Source: a virus. From it: a stretch of DNA of 35,378 nt. Under the pieces are notes generated by a model that worked only from the letters and a program-made list of their open reading frames with translations, searched no databases and had not been told where the DNA came from. This document shows positions 6,985 through 15,132 of this stretch, in pieces. The DNA is taken from the IMG/VR virus record IMGVR_UViG_3300031669_002510, positions 1 through 35,378 of that record, one strand, 5' to 3'. The stretch's first letter is position 1; each line of letters starts with the position of its first letter. The position numbers were made by a program, and so were the translations under genes.

Positions 6985-9764
6985 TGTCGCAACCGTTGAT
7001 TCTAAAGATAACTGTAGATGACAAGGGCAATCCGGCCCTTGTCAGTCTCAATACTAACGCAAAGAAGCTTGAAAAGACGTTGCCATCTGTCGGCAGCATG
7101 ATGAAAGCTATCTTTGCGACGAAGGCTATTACTAGTGGTATAGCCTTTCTTCGAGCTAATATCACTGGCCTTGTGTCTGAAATTTACAAATATGAATTAA
7201 CCCTACGTAAGATTGAGGGTATAACTCAGACTTCGGGCGCACCATTAAAGGCTTTAGGGGATACTGCTCGACAGGCCGCGTTGGATACTGAGTTCAGTGC
7301 TACGGAAGTCTCTGCTGCCATGCTAGAGATTGTTAAAGCTGGACGGTCTGTTAACGAGACCATCGAGCTTACTCCTGCTATACTAGATTTGGCCACTGCC
7401 GCTGGTGCCGACCTTGCTTGGGCCGCTAAGAATACTAATGAGTTAATGAATGCAATGGGAATTGGTGTAGAAGAGACTACTCGCGTTGTTGATGTTATGG
7501 CTACATCATTAAATGCAACACTCCTAAATCTCGAAGACTTCATGGAGGGTATGAAGTATATCGCCCCCATTGCTAATAACATGGGTGTTTCGCTGGAAGA
7601 GACTGCGGCCCTGCTGGGTAAGTTAACAGACGCTGGTATACGTGGTACAATGGCGGGTACTACGCTGCGTAATATCTTCTTGAATCTGTTAACTCCTAGC
7701 AAGCGTGTTGCTGCTGCTTTGAAGGACATGAACTTAGAGGGGAAGTCTGTTTCAGATATACTTGTTGGGTTAAAAAAACGTGGTATGACAATCCTTGACT
7801 TCTTACAGACATTCGATAAGCGTGCAGTTACTGGTGCCGCACAGCTTGCTGAGGTTGGTGGCGCAGTAAATGACTTGCAGAAGTCACTTGAGGATGGCGA
7901 TGTCGCTGCATCAGATATAGCTAATACCATTCGTGACTCGACTGTTATTGCATGGAAGATAGCCAAGAATACAGTTACTGAATTGGGACTGTCTCTAGCG
8001 GATGCTTTTGGAGATTCTACTCAGGGACTTATACAGTCTTTCACTGCTCAACTACGTAAGCTGGATACATGGATTGATAACAACCACGATACTATTAATG
8101 GATTTGTAAAGGGTTTAACTTTTACTGCTAAAGAGATTGCAGGATTGGTTATCCCCACGTTAACCGCATTAGGCAAAGTAATTATAGCTACGTTTGCATT
8201 ACACGCATTCCGCGGCTTAAAACTTTTCATGCGTGATTTAGAATATCTACCGATTAGAGCGCAATACGCGGCAGAAGGACTCAAAAAGATGGCCATGAGT
8301 ATGCAGGCTTGGCAGACCGTTGCCATGGCGGCATACATCGTTTTGGATAGGTGGGCTACTAAATTAAACGAGCTACGCGATGCTCAGATAGAGAATATAA
8401 CAAAGGATTGGAATACCGAGGGGCACCTTGCGGCATTAAAAACTGTCAAGGCGGCGTATGATAACCTACATGACGCTGAGGCAGCCGCTCAGTCCTTGGG
8501 TATGGAAAGTACAGAATGGACTAAAAAAGCTACTAAAGAATTAACAGCAACCATTAAAGCACATGGTAATGCATGGGGGGATACCTCAGAAAAGCAGGTT
8601 TCAACCGAGGAATCCCTTGATGGTATGATTAGAAATCTTGCGGTTTCTCTCTACCTGAATAAGCAGAACGCCGAAAAAACAAAAGAGACAGACGAGAATG
8701 CTAAGTCGTTAGCAAAGACCTTAGCAACGGTTGCAGCCGCTGCTGATGGGGATAAAAAGAGCACTTGGTTTGAGGACAACAAGTGGCAGTTTGATTTATT
8801 AGAAGCGAAGTCGGAATCTGAAAAACTTACAAAGAATTGGTACCAATTAGGTGTCGACCAAGTAAAAAACTTTGAGGATGGCTTTACTGATACAGCTAAG
8901 CATTGGGCAACGAATGTTGCTGCTATGTTTAACGTGGACCCTAGTTTTGCGCCAATCAGTCTAGAGGCCGCGGAAGAGAATGCTGATGGAGTCCGTACAG
9001 TCTATTCTGAATTATTCGGTTGGCTTATAGACTTAAACAAGGAATCCGCGGATAAAATTGCGGCTGAACAGAGAGCGGCCTTCAACTCAATAGCTCAGAG
9101 TGTTGGGTCAATTACAAATTCTGTTATAGACATAGTTGGAACGTACAACCAAAGCATTCTCGATAGCACTCTTGCTAGGCTCGATGCTGAGTCAGCAGCG
9201 ATAACGAAGCGTTATGATTCTGAGTATGCGGCTGCAGAAGGCAATGCTTTTAAGCAGACTATCATTGAGGAAAAGCGTGCCCAAGAAGAAGAGCGCATTG
9301 CCAAGGAAAAAGCCGCGGCCGAGAAAGAAGCTAAAGAAGATGAGAAGGCTTCTAAGATAGCTCAGGCTACAGCTGATGCTACGCTCGCTGTAATTGGTGT
9401 TCTAGCCAATACTTATGGTGGTGTCTACACACGTGCGGCTGCTGGTGTTGCGATAGCTGCTATAGCTGCGGGTTACATTTCGCAGTTATATTCTGCACTA
9501 TCTGGTTATCGCACTGGTGGCATAGTTGGCGAAAAAGGGAATGGGACATCAGACAGCAATCTCGCCTTAGTCAGTAAGGGAGAAAGAATTCTAACTGAAG
9601 ACAATATAGATTCTCTTGGCGGTAACGAGAGAATTAACCAGATGCTGGACCGCGGCGGTACATATAATACATCAAGTAAAACGGTCCACATTGATACATT
9701 TGTGGGTACTCGTGAGTTTGCGCGTTCGATGATTAAGACAATCGAAAAGGAGCTTAGTCGATGA
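6984..9764 (+). CDS. Tail tape measure protein
   Basis: 926 residues. Residues ~85-260 contain a TP901-type tape measure core (EFSATEVSAAMLEIVKAG ... MGVSLEETAALLGKLTDAGI ... GTMAGTTLRNIFLNL). Hydrophobic helices lie around residues 395-410 and 820-860 (ATLAVIGVLANTYGG; AAAGVAIAAIAAGYISQLYS). A charged coiled coil (IIEEKRAQEEERIAKEKAAA) precedes the second. The C-terminus has the tape-measure-like GGIVGEKGNGTSDSNLALVSKGERILT motif. The protein sets tail length; at the usual ~1.5 angstrom per residue it would predict a tail of roughly 140 nm. It is coupled to the GT extension upstream (TAATG) and the next gene downstream (ATGA). One copy of the dispersed 10-mer lies at 7764-7773. Confidence 0.93.
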   Translation: MSQPLILKITVDDKGNPALVSLNTNAKKLEKTLPSVGSMMKAIFATKAITSGIAFLRANITGLVSEIYKYELTLRKIEGITQTSGAPLKALGDTARQAALDTEFSATEVSAAMLEIVKAGRSVNETIELTPAILDLATAAGADLAWAAKNTNELMNAMGIGVEETTRVVDVMATSLNATLLNLEDFMEGMKYIAPIANNMGVSLEETAALLGKLTDAGIRGTMAGTTLRNIFLNLLTPSKRVAAALKDMNLEGKSVSDILVGLKKRGMTILDFLQTFDKRAVTGAAQLAEVGGAVNDLQKSLEDGDVAASDIANTIRDSTVIAWKIAKNTVTELGLSLADAFGDSTQGLIQSFTAQLRKLDTWIDNNHDTINGFVKGLTFTAKEIAGLVIPTLTALGKVIIATFALHAFRGLKLFMRDLEYLPIRAQYAAEGLKKMAMSMQAWQTVAMAAYIVLDRWATKLNELRDAQIENITKDWNTEGHLAALKTVKAAYDNLHDAEAAAQSLGMESTEWTKKATKELTATIKAHGNAWGDTSEKQVSTEESLDGMIRNLAVSLYLNKQNAEKTKETDENAKSLAKTLATVAAAADGDKKSTWFEDNKWQFDLLEAKSESEKLTKNWYQLGVDQVKNFEDGFTDTAKHWATNVAAMFNVDPSFAPISLEAAEENADGVRTVYSELFGWLIDLNKESADKIAAEQRAAFNSIAQSVGSITNSVIDIVGTYNQSILDSTLARLDAESAAITKRYDSEYAAAEGNAFKQTIIEEKRAQEEERIAKEKAAAEKEAKEDEKASKIAQATADATLAVIGVLANTYGGVYTRAAAGVAIAAIAAGYISQLYSALSGYRTGGIVGEKGNGTSDSNLALVSKGERILTEDNIDSLGGNERINQMLDRGGTYNTSSKTVHIDTFVGTREFARSMIKTIEKELSR
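7764..7773 (+). repeat. Exact copy of dispersed 10-mer GTTGGGTTAA
   Basis: In-gene copy in the tape measure, read as Val-Gly-Leu-Lys. Same sense orientation as the late leaders. Confidence 0.8.
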
Positions 9765-10177
9765 CAACTTTAACTTTAACCCAAACCGAAGGCGGCTCCG
9801 AAGTCGTAGCCATTACGTGTAGCCTAGTATACGGCACGGATTGGTTTAGCAATCGTCTTAATCAGACTACGGTAGAGACTGCCGATGGCGGTATGGTTAC
9901 ATATGACGCGGGGCCAACTGTTTGTCATGGGGTATTGGTATTAAAAAACGTATCGTATACAGATGGCCAAGCTTTATTGCATTGGTTAAAAGCGCACATA
10001 CTCTATGCAAAGTATCAATTCACTGTAGCAGCCGTAGCTAATGTGGATTTGGGCAAGGGTAAGAATACTGCATTAACTATTGTGAATTGGGATGGTGGGC
10101 GTAGCACTAGTGGATTACTAGAGTATGTCGCACCCGGACAATACAACGTAAGATTCCCTTACAGATTTAAGGAGTAG
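9761..10177 (+). CDS. Probable distal tail / baseplate protein
   Basis: 138 residues starting in an ATGA overlap with the tape measure stop. Beta-rich, with TDGQALLHWLKAHILYAKYQFTV in the middle and a C-terminal LLEYVAPGQYNVRFPYRFKE. The gene directly after a tape measure usually encodes a distal tail or tail completion protein that connects tube and tip. No family signature I can name is present, so this is a positional call. It has a four-base gap (followed by ATG) to the large hub protein. Confidence 0.45.
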   Translation: MTTLTLTQTEGGSEVVAITCSLVYGTDWFSNRLNQTTVETADGGMVTYDAGPTVCHGVLVLKNVSYTDGQALLHWLKAHILYAKYQFTVAAVANVDLGKGKNTALTIVNWDGGRSTSGLLEYVAPGQYNVRFPYRFKE

Positions 10178-10180
10178 GTC

Positions 10181-13100
10181 ATGGCCTTTGACGTATCTGT
10201 AAGTAATAGTCTGTATGCCTATGTAGCAATTTTTCCTAACGCCAATGACGACTGGTCGGCTACTAGTCCGTTTAGTGGCTATAACCTATCTGGTGGCAAG
10301 ACCGCTTTGGCAATTGGTACATTGGATAGTGATACATTCACGAATTTCGTGCGCGTTCCTTCAAAGCTACTCAGTATCTCAAATATTGATAAAGGTATTA
10401 ATATCTTTGAGGGCAATAAACATGACTTGAAAGTCAGCAAGGAGATATTGGGTGTTGGCGGCGTGGCCATGACTGGTAGCTTTAGTATTGAATTTGAGAA
10501 TTCCAATCGTACTATCATGACCTCAAATTTGATTGGTCGCACTATATCTCTTTGGGTCGCTAATGGTACTGCCATGTCGGATACAACGGCTGACAAAGAA
10601 GTATTATTTACAGGTAAAATCTACTCTATCGACGACTCTGGACGTGTTGGGTTAAAAATAGAAGTTAGGTCGAACCTGTCTCTTTGGGATAAGGAAATCG
10701 GGACACCCACTGAGAGTGAATCTACTATCTATAACAGTAAGATTATCCCGATGGTCTATGGGGATTTTAGCGATGATTTCGCCTATGTGCCTATCGTTAT
10801 GGATAAAGACTTTCGTAATTTTGCACAGTTGTTTCTCGATGAGCGCAAGCTTAATGAAGTGCTAAATTTCTATTGCTGGGATAAAGATAGCAAGGTAGCG
10901 TATCTCGCTACGAATGGCAATGATAGTGTTTTGAACACAGACAATAATAGAATTACGATGTACTCTGATAACGACCTGTATCTAGTAGATGCCACTATAG
11001 CAATTGCAGATTGGTTCAAGACTTCCTATTTTCCAATCACTCTATGGAATCCGCCCTACGTAATCTTTGCTATTAGCGGTACTGTGACAACCGAGCCTGT
11101 AGGGCATACCATAGTGGCCACTGGTACAGTCTACTATGATGCAGAAGGAAATATGTATGAATTTTTATACATGACTTCAACATATTATGTCTTTACTGCT
11201 CGCAGCGAAGACTACATATATTCAGAACTTAGCGGTACTCTTACTAAGCATTCTGGAACTGGAGACAGTAGTTTGACCTTTACTTGGCACTCTGCCGTGC
11301 GTGACCCGCATCTCTTTTTTGAGAGTGCTGAAGAGGTCTATAATAGTGTTTTAGTTTCATCGGCCAAAGCTGAGCAGATATTGATTCAAGTTGAAGACGA
11401 AAAAATGCTATTGGTTACAGATTTCACTACAGAGTGTGTAGCCGTTGCGGGTAAAAACGGGTACTATGAAAAGAGCTCTACTCACGCCTATCGTGGCTAC
11501 GATGGTACATCGGCTGTTGTCCACGCTGCGTTGTCTTCCGTCTATGAGGTTAATGGTAAAATTAAGGGAAGCAAGTGGTTGGTAAAACATAAATTTATCT
11601 CTACTGGTTTTGCTGGTTTCTCAACGTCTATGCGCGGCACGTATAAAGTAGCCTTTGAAGGTACTAATGCATTCGTAGATGATTGGGCGGCTCTAGAAGA
11701 GAATTTCATAAGCGCAAATGATTTTATTACAGTAGCCCGGTCAGGTGACGGCTATGTAATTGGGCTTCCTATACGCAGATACTGGAATGTTACTACATTT
11801 GGTAGCCTAGGTAGTGCTATCCTTGCACTAGATTTGCTATTTCCTACCGTAAATATATCTGGAGAGGTTCTGGATATCTTTGTAATAGGTGGAATAGCTT
11901 TTCAAAGTAAGGATTTCACACAGACATACGGCTTACAACACACCGCGGCTACGGCCTGTATTGTAAAAGGTGGATCTCTTAAACCACATATATATGTCAA
12001 GCAGGAATCTACTAGCCGTAGAACGGCTGGAACACTACGTGTAGTATCTGCGGATTATACCTCTAGTACAGGATTTGCGATGGAGGGGCTTGGCAGGTGG
12101 GCACTACAGCCAGAAGACTATCTTTTCCAGCGCATGAATTACTTGGCGGATACTATCTTTCCTGATGACGTTGGGTGCTTTCTATTTGAATCCAGGGGAC
12201 AGGGTTTTAGAGGATTCTATACACCCGACTATTTACCCTTAACCGACCCTTTGTATGCTGCGAAGTATCCTCAACTTTCTTCGGATGAAAGTTTCTCTTT
12301 GTCACACAGTGACCTTGAATACGATGGTGTTTTTGGGAACATCAATCAGCTCGGCACACAAAGATACGCCTTGTGTATTTGTGAGGGATTTCAAGTAAAG
12401 TATGGGAGCCAGGTATGGTCGGGTCTGATAAATGATACGTTACTGACAACCATTAAAGAAATTGGTTTCCTAATCCATTTCTATGTTGACCCCGTAGAGA
12501 CTCCTTTCTACACCAAGGTGTATGGCCGTGAGTTTGACGCAGCAGTATCCTATTTTGACGAAACGGCTTCTGGTATGATTGAGAATGCCGCGGATGTAAT
12601 AGAGGATATTCTGCGAAGAGAAGTTGGCCTGACCGATGCTGAACTGGACGAAACGTCTTTTGATGCCGTTCGCCCTTTAAGAGATACTTGGAAGCTCGCA
12701 ACGGTTATACAAGGTGAACCAGTTTTGTTAACCCAACTCCTAAATAATATAGCGCGTGAGTTTGGATTGATTGTTTATGAGACACGCGAGGGTAAGATAG
12801 GTTTGAACACCTTAGATGTGCCAGCAGCTACGGGCAGTCTTCGTGAAATACTTGATTCTGAGTTGGTGACTGAGGATGAGAAAGTAGTCTTCCAAGAAGA
12901 ATATACTTCACTCAGTAGTTTATTCACTGGGGTTAATGTTAATTATGCAAGAAACCATGCTGACGACTCCTATGGATACAATGCACAGACTGATGCTATC
13001 GAAGACCTAACTCAATTACTGGCGGATACCGAAGACTTCACTGACGAGGCAGTTAGTGCTACGATTAATTTTGAGGGTATCCGTGATTCTCTAACCGCTA

Positions 13101-14650
13101 ATCAGTCTGTATACTTGATTGCATTATACCATAAAGCGCCCTTGCGCAAACTGACTATTAGTGGTATTCTTTCACTATATGATGTAGATGTAGGGGACTG
13201 GGTATACTTTGACACCGCGACATATATTCCCGGAACGGGTAGCAAGGTATATTTAGTAATTAACTCAAACTTAACACTTCCCTTGTTTGGTGCCTTCCCT
13301 AATGTTACATTGGAGCTAATCGAAATGGACATCGGCGCGAACAACCAGACCTTTGCTGAGGTGACAGATGCTTACTTCACTGGAGGATATCCGGGCAGTC
13401 AGACAGAGTTAAAGGCTGGAGACACGTTTGACTTGACTGTTGAAACCGATAAAGATATTGTAGCTATAGAGGTGATGGACTCCCAATATTATGCCACAGA
13501 GGGCGAAGTATTTGAGTTCTCAGCTTCTCAGAGTGAAACGGTAACTGTTACGATAGCTGACCGCGGGGCAGAGACTCAGTTTATGGAGTGCATGCTTAGA
13601 GTGCAGTCTGCCGATGGCGTGTGGTCTAGCTGGATAGGTACTAGTGATTTCTCTGAGGTGGATGGCACAGGTAAAGTATATCTTAATAATACCTATCCTT
13701 TTGCATCAGTTGATATGATTACGTATCCTACTGACCAGGATGCTATTTCCAGCGGTGAGTTAGCCGTTGTGTACGTCGATGAGGTGAATTGTGATTCAGT
13801 AGTTTATAGCTCACCCAATAGTCAATTGACAATCCATGACACAACTGTAATGGATGATAAAGTCTGTGACTACGCTGCTGGTGACTATAATACTACTGAA
13901 GTGAACTTCCAAGGTATCTTTACACGCGCCGCCAATGGAGCTACATATACACTAGAGGTAATTGTAGCCATAGCGAATGCCGCACCAGTGATAAGAATAA
14001 CAGAGAGTGCTGAACTCCTGCGTAGTGGTCCTAGTGTTTGTTGTGGTGGTACTGGAGCAGAATACTATGTGTATATAGTCTCTGACCAGATACTTCTTGA
14101 GGTGCCTACTCTAGCTCCTGATAGTAGTGACACCGAAACTGAGATAAGCGCATTTGAACTACTAGAAGACTTGTCAGACGATGAACAGACATTGCTAGTT
14201 GATTACCTGACAGGACACTATATCTATCGCGCAACGATTACTATCTATGATGATACTGGTAACGGAGTATTCGACTGGGAGAGTCTTGTGGCGACCGGCC
14301 TCGCAGGCGTTGAGCAGAATACTATTACTGCGGACGACTTCGATGACACCTATGAGATTCGCGGGTTCATTGAGCGCACTCTTACCTTTGCTGCATGGAC
14401 AAATAGGGAAAGAGGAATCGGTAAGGCTGTGCATACTATAGGCAACGTAGTTGTCCATAATCTCAGTAAGGGTGATGATTATGAATTAACCTTACGCACA
14501 TCAGTAGGGGACGAAATAGACACATTCACAATAACTGACCCGTCTGCCACGTACAACGCTAATGGTAATCTATTGTATAATTGCGACTTAGCCAATGCAG
14601 TCTCTAATACAAGCGGCACACTCCAAATGACAATTGAGGAAACTATATGA
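10181..14650 (+). CDS. Large tail hub / tip protein
   Basis: 1489 residues, the largest gene. Residues ~60-185 look like a tail-tube-derived hub entry; the middle (~820-1060) contains VIQGEPVLLTQLLNNIAREFGLIVYETREGKIGLNTL and later LRKLTISGILSLYDVDVGDWVYF, a pattern typical of tail-tip or baseplate hub proteins. Residues ~1090-1170 look like an Ig/FN3-type domain (ELKAGDTFDLTVETDKDIVAIEV ... QSADGVWSSWIGTSDFSEV). Residues ~297-376 contain a beta-rich module (GTVYYDAEGNMYEFLYM ... GTLTKHSGTGDSSLTFTWHSA) shared with the second tail tube protein. It likely organises the tip and links to fibres. A copy of the dispersed 10-mer lies at 10646-10655. Confidence 0.65.
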   Translation: MAFDVSVSNSLYAYVAIFPNANDDWSATSPFSGYNLSGGKTALAIGTLDSDTFTNFVRVPSKLLSISNIDKGINIFEGNKHDLKVSKEILGVGGVAMTGSFSIEFENSNRTIMTSNLIGRTISLWVANGTAMSDTTADKEVLFTGKIYSIDDSGRVGLKIEVRSNLSLWDKEIGTPTESESTIYNSKIIPMVYGDFSDDFAYVPIVMDKDFRNFAQLFLDERKLNEVLNFYCWDKDSKVAYLATNGNDSVLNTDNNRITMYSDNDLYLVDATIAIADWFKTSYFPITLWNPPYVIFAISGTVTTEPVGHTIVATGTVYYDAEGNMYEFLYMTSTYYVFTARSEDYIYSELSGTLTKHSGTGDSSLTFTWHSAVRDPHLFFESAEEVYNSVLVSSAKAEQILIQVEDEKMLLVTDFTTECVAVAGKNGYYEKSSTHAYRGYDGTSAVVHAALSSVYEVNGKIKGSKWLVKHKFISTGFAGFSTSMRGTYKVAFEGTNAFVDDWAALEENFISANDFITVARSGDGYVIGLPIRRYWNVTTFGSLGSAILALDLLFPTVNISGEVLDIFVIGGIAFQSKDFTQTYGLQHTAATACIVKGGSLKPHIYVKQESTSRRTAGTLRVVSADYTSSTGFAMEGLGRWALQPEDYLFQRMNYLADTIFPDDVGCFLFESRGQGFRGFYTPDYLPLTDPLYAAKYPQLSSDESFSLSHSDLEYDGVFGNINQLGTQRYALCICEGFQVKYGSQVWSGLINDTLLTTIKEIGFLIHFYVDPVETPFYTKVYGREFDAAVSYFDETASGMIENAADVIEDILRREVGLTDAELDETSFDAVRPLRDTWKLATVIQGEPVLLTQLLNNIAREFGLIVYETREGKIGLNTLDVPAATGSLREILDSELVTEDEKVVFQEEYTSLSSLFTGVNVNYARNHADDSYGYNAQTDAIEDLTQLLADTEDFTDEAVSATINFEGIRDSLTANQSVYLIALYHKAPLRKLTISGILSLYDVDVGDWVYFDTATYIPGTGSKVYLVINSNLTLPLFGAFPNVTLELIEMDIGANNQTFAEVTDAYFTGGYPGSQTELKAGDTFDLTVETDKDIVAIEVMDSQYYATEGEVFEFSASQSETVTVTIADRGAETQFMECMLRVQSADGVWSSWIGTSDFSEVDGTGKVYLNNTYPFASVDMITYPTDQDAISSGELAVVYVDEVNCDSVVYSSPNSQLTIHDTTVMDDKVCDYAAGDYNTTEVNFQGIFTRAANGATYTLEVIVAIANAAPVIRITESAELLRSGPSVCCGGTGAEYYVYIVSDQILLEVPTLAPDSSDTETEISAFELLEDLSDDEQTLLVDYLTGHYIYRATITIYDDTGNGVFDWESLVATGLAGVEQNTITADDFDDTYEIRGFIERTLTFAAWTNRERGIGKAVHTIGNVVVHNLSKGDDYELTLRTSVGDEIDTFTITDPSATYNANGNLLYNCDLANAVSNTSGTLQMTIEETI
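10646..10655 (+). repeat. Exact copy of dispersed 10-mer GTTGGGTTAA
   Basis: In-gene copy in the tail hub gene, read as Val-Gly-Leu-Lys, sense orientation. Confidence 0.8.
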
Positions 14651-15132
14651 GACTCTATATACCTTATTGGATTAATGGAGTGTTACCTCCGACTGTGATT
14701 AAAAGTATCGGAGCCCAGACTATTCAGTGTGAAATCGTAGTGATTAGTACACTGCGTACACGTAATAGAGATAGTGAGTATGAGAATAGGAATATGATAT
14801 TTGACTTAGCCAAGGCAGAAGACGTATTCCTAATGCAGGATTCCGACGTGAGTCATAAGCGTACTGATAATATACACAGTATGCTACACTATCTTGCTGA
14901 GCATCCGACAGTGGGCTATGTGGCATTAAGGCACGGGGCAATCTTAGTACATACCAATCATGTGGATATCGGTTGCTGTGCGGTTAGGAGACTCGCGATT
15001 AAAGATTCTTATTTAACCCAACAGCATTCAGAATGCTGCTGTGTTGGGTTAAAAAATCTTGTTGAATCAAATGGATACGTCGCTAAGTACCTTGATGCGG
15101 CAGAACGCATACAACTGGAGCTGAGACAATGA
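14647..15132 (+). CDS. Small glycosyltransferase-like protein in the tail module
   Basis: 161 residues, ATGA overlap with the hub gene stop. The layout resembles a compact GT-A glycosyltransferase: an N-terminal beta strand (CEIVVISTLRTR), an RN pair before a helix (ENRNMIFDLAKAED), and a DxD-type site in FLMQDSDVSH (D65-S66-D67) that in GT-A enzymes coordinates the sugar-nucleotide metal. Later VGYVALRHG and HVDIGCCAVRR could form acceptor-side elements. It is shorter than full-length GT2 enzymes (usually 220 or more residues). Wedged between hub and fibre genes and coupled to both, it could modify a virion or host surface structure. A large inverted repeat of the dispersed motif is coded within it (15013-15052). 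Confidence 0.55.
   Translation: MRLYIPYWINGVLPPTVIKSIGAQTIQCEIVVISTLRTRNRDSEYENRNMIFDLAKAEDVFLMQDSDVSHKRTDNIHSMLHYLAEHPTVGYVALRHGAILVHTNHVDIGCCAVRRLAIKDSYLTQQHSECCCVGLKNLVESNGYVAKYLDAAERIQLELRQ
15013..15052. repeat. Inverted pair of the dispersed motif with nested hairpin
   Basis: TTAACCCAAC (15013-15022) and GTTGGGTTAA (15043-15052) face each other. Between and overlapping them, CAGCATT and AATGCTG form a second 7-bp stem around the loop CAG. Together they give a ~17-bp interrupted stem in the middle of the glycosyltransferase-like gene. No T-run follows on either strand, so it does not look like an intrinsic terminator. Confidence 0.8.

Noticed and set aside
7226-7966. 246-residue minus-strand open frame in the tape measure gene
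   Set aside because: Opposite a well-supported tape measure core; composition is that of an antisense shadow.
15013-15060. Hairpin at 15013-15052 as an intrinsic terminator
   Set aside because: It is followed by A residues on the plus strand, and no T-run follows on the minus strand; it also lies inside an open reading frame.
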